Below are positions 8,842 through 18,023 of a stretch of DNA of 52,832 nt, in pieces (within the stretch, counting starts at the first letter, position 1; the number at the start of each line of letters is the position of its first letter). The stretch spans positions 1 to 52,832 of the forward strand of contig CACFTE010000008.1 of NCBI GenBank assembly GCA_902569105.1, given 5' to 3'. Source of the stretch: an uncultured Pelagibacteraceae bacterium. GTDB lineage: Bacteria > Pseudomonadota > Alphaproteobacteria > Pelagibacterales > Pelagibacteraceae. The notes under the pieces were generated by a model. That model ran no database searches. It saw nothing but the letters and a program-made list of their open reading frames with translations, and had not been told where the DNA came from. A program made the position numbers and the translations under genes.

Positions 8842-11178
8842 ATGATTAAGCAGCTGAAAAAAATCTTAGTTTTAGGGGTATTTCTTTCTATTATAGGGCT
8901 TTTAAGTATTATTACTATTTTGTGGTATTATTCAAATGATCTTCCTGACTACAAATTTTTGAAAAATTATAAACCACCTATCTCTAGCAAATTATACTCT
9001 AACAATGGACAATTATTAAGTGAATTTTCTTCAGAAAAAAGAATATTTGTTCCCTACAGCTCTATACCTTCACTAGTTGTAAATTCTTTTTTATCTGCTG
9101 AAGATAAAAACTTTTTTAAACATCCAGGAGTTGATGCAAAAGGAGTATTAAGAGCTATAATAAATAATGTCTCAAATATAATTTTCTCCAGACGCCTTGA
9201 AGGTGCATCAACAATTACCCAACAAGTTGCAAAAAATTTTCTTTTATCAAATGAAGTTTCTATCGATAGAAAACTTAAAGAGGCAATTTTAGCGTTCAGA
9301 ATAGAAAGAGCACTTTCAAAAGAAAGAATACTAGAGCTTTATCTAAATCAAATATACTTAGGAGAAGGTAGTTACGGTATAGCATCAGCAAGTCTACAAT
9401 ATTTTGATAAATCAATTAAGGAACTAAATTATTCAGAAGCAGCTCTTCTAGCCGCTTTACCAAAAGCTCCAAGTAGATATAATCCATATAAAAATCTTGA
9501 ATTAGCTAAATTTAGAAGAAATTTAGTATTAAAGAATTTACATGATAATGATTATCTCAATGATAAAGAGTATTTAAACTTAGCAAATCAAGAAATTATA
9601 TTAAAAAAAAGAAAATCAGTTTTTTTAGAAAATTCTAATTATTATGTAGAAGATATAAGAAAATTGATAGTTGATAAATATGGGTTTGATAAAGTTTATA
9701 AACAAGGCTTTACAATAAACACACCTCTCAACTTAAAAATTCAAGAAAATGCTACAAAGTCCTTAAGAAATGGTTTGATTGAATTTGATAAAAAAAAGGG
9801 GTGGAGAGGTCCTTTATTAAATAAAAAATACAATCCAAATTGGTCTAAAAATTTAGATAATTATAAATTAGAGTCCTCTATTGGATGGAACTTATCAATA
9901 ATAAAAAAAATAAATAGATTTTCAGTAGAAATCGAAACATCAAAAGGGGAACAAGGAGTAATAGAATTTGCTTCAATAAATTGGACTAAAAAAAATTTTG
10001 AAGACCTATTTAAAGAAGGAGATATTATTTATGCAGAAAAAATTAAAGAGGATAAATTTAATTTAAGACAACTTCCAAAAGTAAATGGAGCCATTGTTGT
10101 TATGGATCCATATACTGGAAGAATTTTGGCATTAAGTGGAGGATTTAGTTTTAAAAATAGTGAATTTAATCGAGCAACACAAGCTTTGAGACAACCTGGT
10201 TCAGCATTCAAACCTTTTGTATATGCGTTAGCACTCGAGAATGGATATACACCTGCAACATTGATTTTAGATGCACCAATAGTTTTTGATCAAGGAGAAG
10301 ATTTAAAATTGTGGAAACCAGAAAATTATGGAAAAAAGTTTTATGGGCCATCAACATTAAGAACGGGAGTAGAAAAATCTAGAAATCTAATGACCGTAAG
10401 AATAGCGCAAAATATTGGAATTAAAAAAATTGCTAATTTTGCCAAAGACTTAAATATTTATAAAAACCCAGAAGAACTTTTATCTCTATCCTTAGGTTCT
10501 AGTGAGACAACGTTATTAAAATTAACAAATGCTTATTGCACCTTTGTAAATGGAGGTAAGTTAATTTATCCAAAATTTATAGACAGGATACAAGATAGTG
10601 AAGGTAATACAATTTATAATTCTGAAAACAGAGAATGTGATGGTTGTGATCAAATTTCTTATTTAACTAATAGTATTCCAAAAATTAAAAATAATTTTGA
10701 TCAGATAATTAGTAAAGAAACAGCGTATCAAATGACGTCTATTTTAGAAGGAACTGTAAAACGAGGGACAGCAAAAGGTCTTAAAAATTTAAATTTAGAT
10801 CTAGGCGGCAAAACAGGCACAACAAATAAAAATACTGATACTTGGTTTATTGGATTTTCCTCAAATTATGTGATTGGAGTTTATGTTGGATATGATGAAC
10901 CTTCATCCTTAGGTAAGTTCGAAACTGGAGCTAGGACAGCGATGCCAATATTTAAAGATTTTGTAAAAAATACAGTAAAAAAAGAAAATGCAAGGCCATT
11001 TAAAATTCCAAAAGGAATCAAGATGTTAGTTGTAAATTCTAATACAGGTGAAAGAGCTTCTTATAATGACGAAACAATTATTATTGAAGCTTTTAAGGAA
11101 AAAGATTTAGTTAATAATAAAATACAATATGGTAATATAGACTATATCTCTAAGGAAAATATTTATAAGTTTTATTAA
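8842..11178 (+). CDS. mrcA: penicillin-binding protein 1A (bifunctional glycosyltransferase/transpeptidase)
   Basis: 778 residues. An N-terminal membrane anchor (about 8-30) is followed by the GT51 domain with SAEDKNFFKHPGVD (catalytic Glu), EGASTITQQVAKNFLLS and KERILELYLNQIYLG. The transpeptidase domain has the nucleophile motif RQPGSAFKPF, the SRN motif (EKSRNLMTVRIAQ) and KTGTTNKNTDTWFIGF. It polymerises and crosslinks peptidoglycan in the periplasm. The stop overlaps the prfB start (TAATG). It is divergent from the RNase E/G gene. This is the class A enzyme of the mrcA/ponA type. Confidence 0.95.
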   Translation: MIKQLKKILVLGVFLSIIGLLSIITILWYYSNDLPDYKFLKNYKPPISSKLYSNNGQLLSEFSSEKRIFVPYSSIPSLVVNSFLSAEDKNFFKHPGVDAKGVLRAIINNVSNIIFSRRLEGASTITQQVAKNFLLSNEVSIDRKLKEAILAFRIERALSKERILELYLNQIYLGEGSYGIASASLQYFDKSIKELNYSEAALLAALPKAPSRYNPYKNLELAKFRRNLVLKNLHDNDYLNDKEYLNLANQEIILKKRKSVFLENSNYYVEDIRKLIVDKYGFDKVYKQGFTINTPLNLKIQENATKSLRNGLIEFDKKKGWRGPLLNKKYNPNWSKNLDNYKLESSIGWNLSIIKKINRFSVEIETSKGEQGVIEFASINWTKKNFEDLFKEGDIIYAEKIKEDKFNLRQLPKVNGAIVVMDPYTGRILALSGGFSFKNSEFNRATQALRQPGSAFKPFVYALALENGYTPATLILDAPIVFDQGEDLKLWKPENYGKKFYGPSTLRTGVEKSRNLMTVRIAQNIGIKKIANFAKDLNIYKNPEELLSLSLGSSETTLLKLTNAYCTFVNGGKLIYPKFIDRIQDSEGNTIYNSENRECDGCDQISYLTNSIPKIKNNFDQIISKETAYQMTSILEGTVKRGTAKGLKNLNLDLGGKTGTTNKNTDTWFIGFSSNYVIGVYVGYDEPSSLGKFETGARTAMPIFKDFVKNTVKKENARPFKIPKGIKMLVVNSNTGERASYNDETIIIEAFKEKDLVNNKIQYGNIDYISKENIYKFY

Positions 11179-12276
11179 TGGAAAATGAATTTGAAACAGA
11201 AAAGTTAGATATTGAAAAAATAAATCTAAGAGTAAAGGAGTTTCTTTGATAAGAAAGATTTATTTAATAAAATTGAAATACTTAACAAAAAAATAGAAGA
11301 CCCAAATTTTTGGAAAAATAAACAAGAAGCTGAAAAAACCCTCAAAGACAAAAAATCGTTTGAAGATTTAGTACAATTATATAAATCAAATTTAAATCAA
11401 TTAAATGATTTAGTAGATCTATTTGAACTAGCAAGGGAAGAAGGCAATCAACAAATTATTAGCGAAGTATTAGCTAAAATTAAATTATTAAAAGCCAAGG
11501 TTAAAAAAAATGAGGTAAAATGTTTTTTATCTAACGAAAACGATAGGTTAGATTGTTTTCTCGAAATTCATGCGGGAGCTGGAGGAACCGAAAGTCAAGA
11601 TTGGGCTGAAATGTTAAGAAGAATGTATGTTAAATGGACCTCAAATAAAAATTTTAAATTTCAATTAATTAGCGAACATAAAGGAGACGAAGCAGGCGTA
11701 AAATCATCAACCATAAAAATTAATGGAGAATATGCTTATGGTTATTTGAAAAATGAATCGGGAATACATAGGCTTGTAAGAATTTCACCATTTGACTCAG
11801 GAGCAAGGAGACATACTAGTTTTGCTAGCGTTTGGGTTTATCCAGTACTAGATGATAGCATTAAAATAGAAATCTTAGATAAGGACTTGAGAATTGACAC
11901 TTATCGATCAAGTGGAGCTGGAGGTCAACACGTAAATACAACTGATAGTGCAGTTAGAATAACTCATCTACCAACTAATATTGTTGTTCAATGTCAAAAT
12001 GAAAGATCTCAACATAAAAACAAAGAAACATGTATGACAATGCTTAAAGCAAGGATTTACGAACATGAGTTAGAAAAAAAAGAAAAAATGGATGAAAACA
12101 TCGAAAAATCTAAAACTGAAATCGGATGGGGTCATCAAATTAGATCTTATGTTTTGCATCCGTATAGACTAGTAAAAGATAATAGAACTGGGGAAGAAAG
12201 TTCAGATCCAGATAAAATTTTAGATGGAAATATTGATGATTTTTTAGAAAGCAGTCTATACAAATTATATGCTTAA
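11178..12276 (+). CDS. prfB: peptide chain release factor 2, expressed by programmed +1 frameshift
   Basis: Codons 1-23 run from the ATG at 11178 to an in-frame TGA at 11247-11249. Skipping one T and resuming at 11248 gives DKKDLFNKIEIL... and a 365-residue protein, the same length as E. coli RF2. The slip site CTT TGA is preceded at the standard 3-nt distance by an internal Shine-Dalgarno (AAGGAG), as in E. coli. The stop-recognition SPF motif is at 203-205 and the GGQ peptide-release motif at 248-250. RF2 reads UGA, so low RF2 levels favour the frameshift (autoregulation). The gene starts within the stop codon of the PBP1A gene and overlaps the next gene by 8 bp. Confidence 0.96.
11235..11249 (+). 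promoter_or_regulatory. prfB recoding signal (internal SD, CTT slip codon, TGA)
   Basis: AAGGAG at 11235-11240, a 3-nt spacer TTT, the slippery CTT at 11244-11246 and the TGA at 11247-11249. Layout and spacing equal those of the known prfB autoregulatory frameshift site. A 343-codon open frame with RF2 motifs continues only in the +1 frame. Confidence 0.93.
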
Positions 12277-14467
12277 AATTTTATTAAGAACATTTACTAT
12301 CACACTTTTAATTTTAGTTTTAATTACTTCATATTTAAGTATTTTTGGAGTTAAAACTAACAAATTTAATGATTTAATAAAATTACAAATAACAAAACAA
12401 GACAATCGAGCAAATATAGAACTAGAAGATGTTTTTGTTAAACTGAATCTTTTAGAAGGAAGTTTTTCTTTAAAAAGTCAAAATTTAAAATTACTCATAC
12501 ATAATGAAAGTCAAGAAATAGAAAGTGTGGAATTATTAATATCATTAAAATCAATTATTGGAAAAGAAAATAAAATAAAGAAAATAATAATCAATTCGAA
12601 AAAAAATAAAATTATTGATTTTTTAAAGTTCATAAGAGCCTATAGGATAAATATACCAGCTTTATATTTAGAAAATAGTGTCACTAATGGTAGTATAATT
12701 TACAATATAACCATTAATTCTACAGCTAAAGAAATTGATAAATTAAATATATCAGGAAAAATAATTGATACAGATTTAAATATTTTAGGTAAAGAAAAAA
12801 TAGAAGATACAAATTTAGAATTTAATTATAAAAATAAAGAATTAAATTTAACAAATTTAAAAATAAAATATAAAAAAACAGATTTTGTAAGTGATAAAAT
12901 TTCAATTATTAAAGATAATAATTTAATTTATCTTAGTGGGGACTTTAAAAATAAAGTTAATGTAAGTTTAATATCAAATTTTTTAGACTTCAATTTAAAA
13001 AAATATATTGATGAAAAAACATCGATAATATGCAAATCGGATTTTGAGATCATCTTAAATTCAAAATTTAAAATTAACGATTATAAACTAAGAACAAAAA
13101 TAGATTTTGATGAAATAAAAATAAAATTAGATAATATTATTTTAGAGGACTATATCCCTGATTTTGATAGAAAAATTATTTTAAAAAAAGGAGATGTAAC
13201 GATTAGCTTCAATAAAAAAAAAGAAACATTTGTTAAAATAAACTCAAAATATATTTTAAATGAAAAAGATCAACCTAGAGAAATATTATTAGACTATTCA
13301 AATGTTAATTCGATTGAAAAATATCAAATTTACCTAGATCTGACTGATCATGCGTTAGAATTTGATCAATTTGACTTTTATAAAAAAAAAAAAGAAGAAT
13401 TTTTTCTTGACTCAGTTTTTACTCAAAAAAAAAATAACCTTCAATTAGAATATTTAAAATTTTTTAACAAAAAAAATAGAATTTATTTTCAAAATATTAA
13501 ATTTGGAAAAAACTTCAAAATTAAGAATTTTGAATTAATTGAAGCTAAATATGTGAATAAATATAATTTTTTAAATGATATTAATCTTAAAAAAACAAAT
13601 AATAATATTCAATTAAATTCAAACAATTTTGACATGGGCTCAATTATTAAAAAAAGCCTCTCAGGAAAAGATAAAAAAAATTTTTTAGATATATTTCAAA
13701 ATTTAAACTCAACATTAAATATCAATATAAAATCAGCAAAATTAGATGAAGATCATAATTTAAACAACATTAAAGGAAAATCCAAAATCTTAAAAAATAA
13801 AATTGGCAAAACAAATATTACAGCTGAATTTGATCAAAAAAACAATTTTACATTTACTAAAGATATAATTGATGGAAAAATTATTACTATTATTTTATCA
13901 GATTATGCAAAACCATTTGTAAAAAAATTTGATTTCATTAAAGGTTTTGAAGATGGAAAAATAGACTATACTTCTACTGAAATAAATGAAACTTTATCAA
14001 AATCAGAATTAAGAATTTATGACTTCAAACTGAAAGATATGCCAGCGTTAACAAAATTACTATCTTTAGCTTCTCTTCAAGGAATTGCAGATTTAGCAAC
14101 AGGCCAAGGTATAAGATTTAGTGAGTTTGATATGTATTTTGAGAGTTCAAAAAATTTAATTACTATTAAAGAAATATATGCGTTAGGGCCGGCAATATCA
14201 ATTTTAATGGAAGGATATGTTGAGAAAAATAAATTGGTAAGCTTAAGAGGAACAATGGTTCCTGCAACAACAATTAATAAAACAATAGCAAAAATTCCTT
14301 TATTGGGAAATATATTAGTAGGTGATAAGACAGGGGAGGGTGTATTTGGTGTAAGTTTTAAAATAAAAGGTCCACCAGATAAATTGGATACTAGGGTTAA
14401 TCCGATTAAAACATTAACCCCAAGATTTATAACAAGAACTTTAGAAAAAATCAAAAAATCTAATTAA
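12269..14467 (+). CDS. AsmA-like C-terminal domain protein (YhdP/TamB-like envelope protein)
   Basis: 732 residues. One N-terminal membrane segment (about 5-28) is followed by a long, Lys/Asn/Ile-rich region of alternating beta-strand character. The C-terminal 150 residues (KDMPALTKLLSLASLQGIADLATGQGIRFSEFDMYF, then ALGPAISILMEGYV, GTMVPATTINK, PLLGNILVGDKTGEGVFGVSFKIKGP) match the AsmA-like C-terminal region. Such proteins are inner-membrane anchored and span the periplasm, several of them in phospholipid transport to the outer membrane. The substrate here is not known. The start overlaps prfB by 8 bp, and the end interlocks with the tyrS stop. Confidence 0.78.
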   Translation: MLKILLRTFTITLLILVLITSYLSIFGVKTNKFNDLIKLQITKQDNRANIELEDVFVKLNLLEGSFSLKSQNLKLLIHNESQEIESVELLISLKSIIGKENKIKKIIINSKKNKIIDFLKFIRAYRINIPALYLENSVTNGSIIYNITINSTAKEIDKLNISGKIIDTDLNILGKEKIEDTNLEFNYKNKELNLTNLKIKYKKTDFVSDKISIIKDNNLIYLSGDFKNKVNVSLISNFLDFNLKKYIDEKTSIICKSDFEIILNSKFKINDYKLRTKIDFDEIKIKLDNIILEDYIPDFDRKIILKKGDVTISFNKKKETFVKINSKYILNEKDQPREILLDYSNVNSIEKYQIYLDLTDHALEFDQFDFYKKKKEEFFLDSVFTQKKNNLQLEYLKFFNKKNRIYFQNIKFGKNFKIKNFELIEAKYVNKYNFLNDINLKKTNNNIQLNSNNFDMGSIIKKSLSGKDKKNFLDIFQNLNSTLNINIKSAKLDEDHNLNNIKGKSKILKNKIGKTNITAEFDQKNNFTFTKDIIDGKIITIILSDYAKPFVKKFDFIKGFEDGKIDYTSTEINETLSKSELRIYDFKLKDMPALTKLLSLASLQGIADLATGQGIRFSEFDMYFESSKNLITIKEIYALGPAISILMEGYVEKNKLVSLRGTMVPATTINKTIAKIPLLGNILVGDKTGEGVFGVSFKIKGPPDKLDTRVNPIKTLTPRFITRTLEKIKKSN

Positions 14468-15683
14468 TTTTTATTTTAAAATGTTTTTTCTTTCCAATTG
14501 ATAATTTGAAAAAGCTTTTATTTTTAAAATCAATTTTTGAAAATGGAATGTCCTTTTCAACTTTTGAATTATTTATTTTTATTCCATTATTTTTAATCAA
14601 TCTTTTAATTTCACTTTTTGAATTCTCAAGTTTTGATGCATGAATAAGGTCAGACAAATTTTTGTTAATTATTTGACTTTTATTAATTATAATAATTGGC
14701 AAACCATCATCAGATGAATTTTCAGAAAATATTTTTTTTGCCTGATTAAAACAATTTTCAGACTCTTTTTCTCCATGAAGCATACTTGTTGCACAGTTTG
14801 CTAAAACTATTTTCAAATCATTAATATTTTCATTTTTTCTTTTTTCTATTTCTTCAAGCGATATATCAGTAAAAATTTTAAGAAAATTTATCAAATCTCT
14901 GTCATCAACATTTCTCCAGAATTGCCAATAGTCGTAGGGTGAAAATAATTTTTTGTCTAACCAAATAGCTCCAGTCTCTGTTTTTCCCATTTTAGCTCCT
15001 GAAGCAAGTGTGATTAGGGGTGTTGTAAGTCCAAATACCTCTTTTGAAGAATATCTTTTAACTAGTTCCACTCCATTAACAATATTACCCCACTGATCAG
15101 ATCCACCTATTTGTAGAACACAGTCCTTTTTTTTATTTAACTCTAAAAAATCATAAGCCTGCAATATCATATAATTAAATTCCATATAGCTCAGAGATTG
15201 TTCTCTTTCTAACCTCAATTTTACACTGTCAAAACTCAACATTTTATTTATAGTAAAATGTTTTCCTACGTCTCTTAAAAAAGAAATATAATTTAAATTT
15301 TTAAGCCAATCATAGTTATTTACAAATATTGGAGAAGTTTCTTTATTTTTAGACGTTAAAAATATTTTTAAAATTTTTTCAATATTTTTGATATTTTTTT
15401 CAATAATCTTTTCATCTAATATCTTTCTGGTTTTATCTTTTCCAGAGGGATCGCCAATTCTTGTTGTTCCACCACCAAGCAATACAATTGGCTGATGACC
15501 ATGTTTTTGAAGTAACCTTAGACACATTATTTGAAGCAAACTACCAACATGAAGACTTTCTGCAGTACAATCAAAACCTATATATGCTCTAATTTTCCTA
15601 TTTAGTATTCTGCTTAATCCTTCATTGTCAGTACATTGGTAAAAATATCCTCTGTCATGGAATTCTTGTAAAAATTTATTCAT
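14460..15683 (-). CDS. tyrS: tyrosyl-tRNA synthetase
   Basis: 407 residues, class I synthetase. The HIGH-type motif is HVGS in ESLHVGSLLQI (about 40-47), tyrosine-binding residues are in YMEFNYMILQAYDF and LQIGGSDQWGNIVNG, and the KMSKS loop is the variant KMGKT near residue 230. The C-terminal S4-like RNA-binding domain is recognisable (LSDLIHASKLENSKSEIKRLIKNNGIKIN). It is divergent from anmK with 46 bp between starts and overlaps the AsmA-like gene by 8 bp at its 3' end. Confidence 0.95.
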   Translation of the reverse strand: MNKFLQEFHDRGYFYQCTDNEGLSRILNRKIRAYIGFDCTAESLHVGSLLQIMCLRLLQKHGHQPIVLLGGGTTRIGDPSGKDKTRKILDEKIIEKNIKNIEKILKIFLTSKNKETSPIFVNNYDWLKNLNYISFLRDVGKHFTINKMLSFDSVKLRLEREQSLSYMEFNYMILQAYDFLELNKKKDCVLQIGGSDQWGNIVNGVELVKRYSSKEVFGLTTPLITLASGAKMGKTETGAIWLDKKLFSPYDYWQFWRNVDDRDLINFLKIFTDISLEEIEKRKNENINDLKIVLANCATSMLHGEKESENCFNQAKKIFSENSSDDGLPIIIINKSQIINKNLSDLIHASKLENSKSEIKRLIKNNGIKINNSKVEKDIPFSKIDFKNKSFFKLSIGKKKHFKIKIN

Positions 15684-15729
15684 AAAGATAAAGTAACTTA
15701 TACTTATTTATATTTAATCAACAATCAAT

Positions 15730-16830
15730 ATGGATAAAACAATTATTGCTTTAGGATTAATGAGCGGAACATCAATGGATGGGATAGATGCTTCATTATT
15801 AAGATCAAATGGAGAAGAATACGTAGAAATTATTGGAAATTTATATGTAAAATACGACCCAGAATTGAAAAACTTACTTTACAATTTTTCAAGCAAAATT
15901 AATTCTTTCAAAGATTTACAGTTTCATCAAAACGAATATGAAAATCTCGAAAGAGAGGTAACAATAAAACATGCAGAAATTTCATTAAAGTTATGCAAAG
16001 AATATAATATAAAACCTCAATTAATTGGCTTTCATGGACAAACAATTTTACACAAACCTCAAGAAAATTATTCTTTACAAATGGGAAATGCAAAGCTTTT
16101 ATCCCAACTTTTAAGAACAGATGTAGTTTACCAATTTAGACAGAATGATATTAAGAATGGAGGTGATGGAGCTCCTTTAACACCAATTTATCATCATTCA
16201 ATAAAAAAAAAATTAAATTTCAAAAAACCGGTTGTTTTTTTAAATATTGGTGGGATCGCAAATTTTACTTTTATAGATGATGATATTTTTTTTGCTAAAG
16301 ATATTGGACCTGGCAATTGTTTAATGGATCTTTATATAAAAAAAACAAAAAAACTAGAATTTGACGTTGATGGAAATTTTGCAGCATTAGGAAAAGTTGA
16401 TAATGTTTTAGTTAATAGTATACTAGAACAAGAAAATTATAACTCAAAACAAACACATTCACTAGATATCAAAGACTTCGATATTAATTTTGTTAAAGGG
16501 CTTTCAATAGAAGATGCACTTGCTAACTTAAATTTTTTTTCTGCTAAAATGATATCAGAAAATTTACAAAAAGAAATTATAGGTGATTTTATAGTTATTT
16601 TATGTGGTGGAGGAAGAAAAAACAAAACTTTGGTTTCAAATATTAAAAAAACTCTAAATAAAAATATACTTAATATTGATGATTTTAATATTGATGGTGA
16701 TTTTATTGAGTCGCAGGCTTTTGGTTATTTAAGTATAAGATCTCTTTATAAAAAATTTATTTCGTTTCCCACAACAACAAAAGTAAAAGAACCAGTAACT
16801 GGAGGTAATATCGTAAAATACTTAAAATAA
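15730..16830 (+). CDS. anmK: anhydro-N-acetylmuramic acid kinase
   Basis: 366 residues, the normal family length. It phosphorylates and opens 1,6-anhydro-MurNAc during peptidoglycan recycling. The N-terminal LMSGTSMDGIDASLL is the family signature; other matches are GFHGQTILHKP, FRQNDIKNGGDGAPLTPIYH, VFLNIGGIANFTF, DIGPGNCLMD and VILCGGGRKN. The ATG lies 46 bp from the divergent tyrS start. The 3' end overlaps the hydrolase gene on the other strand by 9 bp. Confidence 0.94.
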   Translation: MDKTIIALGLMSGTSMDGIDASLLRSNGEEYVEIIGNLYVKYDPELKNLLYNFSSKINSFKDLQFHQNEYENLEREVTIKHAEISLKLCKEYNIKPQLIGFHGQTILHKPQENYSLQMGNAKLLSQLLRTDVVYQFRQNDIKNGGDGAPLTPIYHHSIKKKLNFKKPVVFLNIGGIANFTFIDDDIFFAKDIGPGNCLMDLYIKKTKKLEFDVDGNFAALGKVDNVLVNSILEQENYNSKQTHSLDIKDFDINFVKGLSIEDALANLNFFSAKMISENLQKEIIGDFIVILCGGGRKNKTLVSNIKKTLNKNILNIDDFNIDGDFIESQAFGYLSIRSLYKKFISFPTTTKVKEPVTGGNIVKYLK

Positions 16831-17478
16831 TGCAGATTCTTTCGAAATGTATTTATTTAAAGACTTTTTTAAATTTTCTTCAGAATTAGAAAAAAAATGA
16901 TTTGCATCATTAATATTTTCAAATTGAACATTTATACCTTTTTGATTTAACAGCCTATTTTTAAGTTCATTTAATGATTGTATAGAGACTAATTCATCTT
17001 TTTTTCCATGGATCACTAACCCAGATGAAGGACATGGGCTTAAAAAACTAAAATCATAAACATTTGGTTGAGGAGAAATGATTGCAAATCTATTAATTTC
17101 TGGTCTTCTCATAAGGAGTTGCATTGCAATCAAAGAACCAAAAGAAAAACCTGCTATCCAACATTGTGAATTATCAAAATTTTCTCTTTCAATCCAATCT
17201 AGTGCTGCTGCAGCATCTGCCAACTCACCCTGGCCATTATCAAATTCACCATCACTTTTACCAACACCTCTAAAATTTACTCTGCAAACTGAAAACTCAT
17301 TATCCATAAAAGTATTAAATGTTTCCACCACAATTTTATTGTTCATTGTTCCGCCATATTGAGGATGAGGATGTAAAATTAGTGCAATGGGAGATGTTTT
17401 TTTTTTACTTTTATAATACTTCGCTTCTAAACGTCCTACAGGACCAGGTATAAATATTTCAATTATTTTGTTATCCAT
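16822..17478 (-). CDS. alpha/beta hydrolase of the COG2945 type
   Basis: 218 residues. The fold is indicated by ALILHPHPQYGGTMNNKIV near the N-terminus (oxyanion region), CRVNFRGVGKSDGEFDNGQGE, the nucleophile elbow GFSFGS (Ser about 110), the Asp region VIHGKKDELVS and the terminal catalytic His in NDANHFF. No signal peptide, so cytoplasmic. The HPHPxxGGxMxNK pattern is typical of this uncharacterised family of small serine hydrolases. Substrate unknown. It is divergent from iscR across 136 bp. Confidence 0.85.
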   Translation of the reverse strand: MDNKIIEIFIPGPVGRLEAKYYKSKKKTSPIALILHPHPQYGGTMNNKIVVETFNTFMDNEFSVCRVNFRGVGKSDGEFDNGQGELADAAAALDWIERENFDNSQCWIAGFSFGSLIAMQLLMRRPEINRFAIISPQPNVYDFSFLSPCPSSGLVIHGKKDELVSIQSLNELKNRLLNQKGINVQFENINDANHFFSNSEENLKKSLNKYISKESALF

Positions 17479-17561
17479 TGTTATTGATTATTAATCTCAA
17501 AAAAAAATTACATTTTTCTATCAAAATAGAGCGACAAATTGCAAGAACTAAAATTAATCAG

Positions 17562-17594
17562 AAACTTGACTATTTTAGTCGGGTATATATATAG
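17562..17594 (+). promoter_or_regulatory. type 1 IscR binding site overlapping the iscR-suf promoter
   Basis: Positions 17562-17586 match the 25-bp E. coli type 1 IscR consensus ATASYYGACTRWWWYAGTCRRSTAT at all but one position (A for T near the left end). The same DNA contains a -35 (TTGACT, 17566-17571) and, 16 bp on, a TATATA -10 (17588-17593). Binding of [2Fe-2S]-IscR here would block the promoter of its own operon. iscR starts 21 bp after the -10. Confidence 0.85.
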
Positions 17595-17614
17595 GACCCA
17601 AAAAATAAACAATT

Positions 17615-18022
17615 ATGCGGTTAAATACTAAATCAAGATATGCAGTGATGGCTTTGGCAGATATGGCAAGCCTTAGAGCTATTGGCCCAATAAGTTTAAG
17701 AGATATTTCTTTAAGACAAGGTATTTCTTTGCAGTATTTGGAGCAAATTTTTTTAAAATTAAAACAGCACAACATAGTTAAAAGTATCCGAGGATCTAAC
17801 GGTGGATATATTTTATCAAAACATCCTAACAATCTAAAATTATCAGAAATTTTTTTAGCACTAAATGAAAGTGTTAAAACAATTGGATGTGAAAGGGATT
17901 CAAAAAAAGGATGTAATGGTAGATCAGCAAAATGCATTACACATAATCTATGGGATGAATTAGATTTACATATAAATGATTTTTTTGAAAATAAAAAATT
18001 AGAGGATTTAATTACAAATTAA
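17615..18022 (+). CDS. iscR: Rrf2-family Fe-S cluster regulator IscR
   Basis: 135 residues. A winged-helix Rrf2 DNA-binding domain (about 1-75, [52 protein letters not shown]) is followed by the cluster-binding loop with C92, C100, C107 and H110, equivalent to the Cys3-His ligands of E. coli IscR though with longer spacing. It leads the suf operon, with sufB starting 1 bp after its stop. The near-perfect IscR site in its promoter implies negative autoregulation of the whole operon by Fe-S status. Confidence 0.93.
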   Translation: MRLNTKSRYAVMALADMASLRAIGPISLRDISLRQGISLQYLEQIFLKLKQHNIVKSIRGSNGGYILSKHPNNLKLSEIFLALNESVKTIGCERDSKKGCNGRSAKCITHNLWDELDLHINDFFENKKLEDLITN

Positions 18023-18023
18023 A

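Noticed and set aside
11178..11610. Possible truncated or broken RF2 gene
   Set aside because: The early TGA fits the programmed frameshift (SD, spacing, CTT TGA), and the +1 frame gives a 365-residue RF2 with intact SPF and GGQ.
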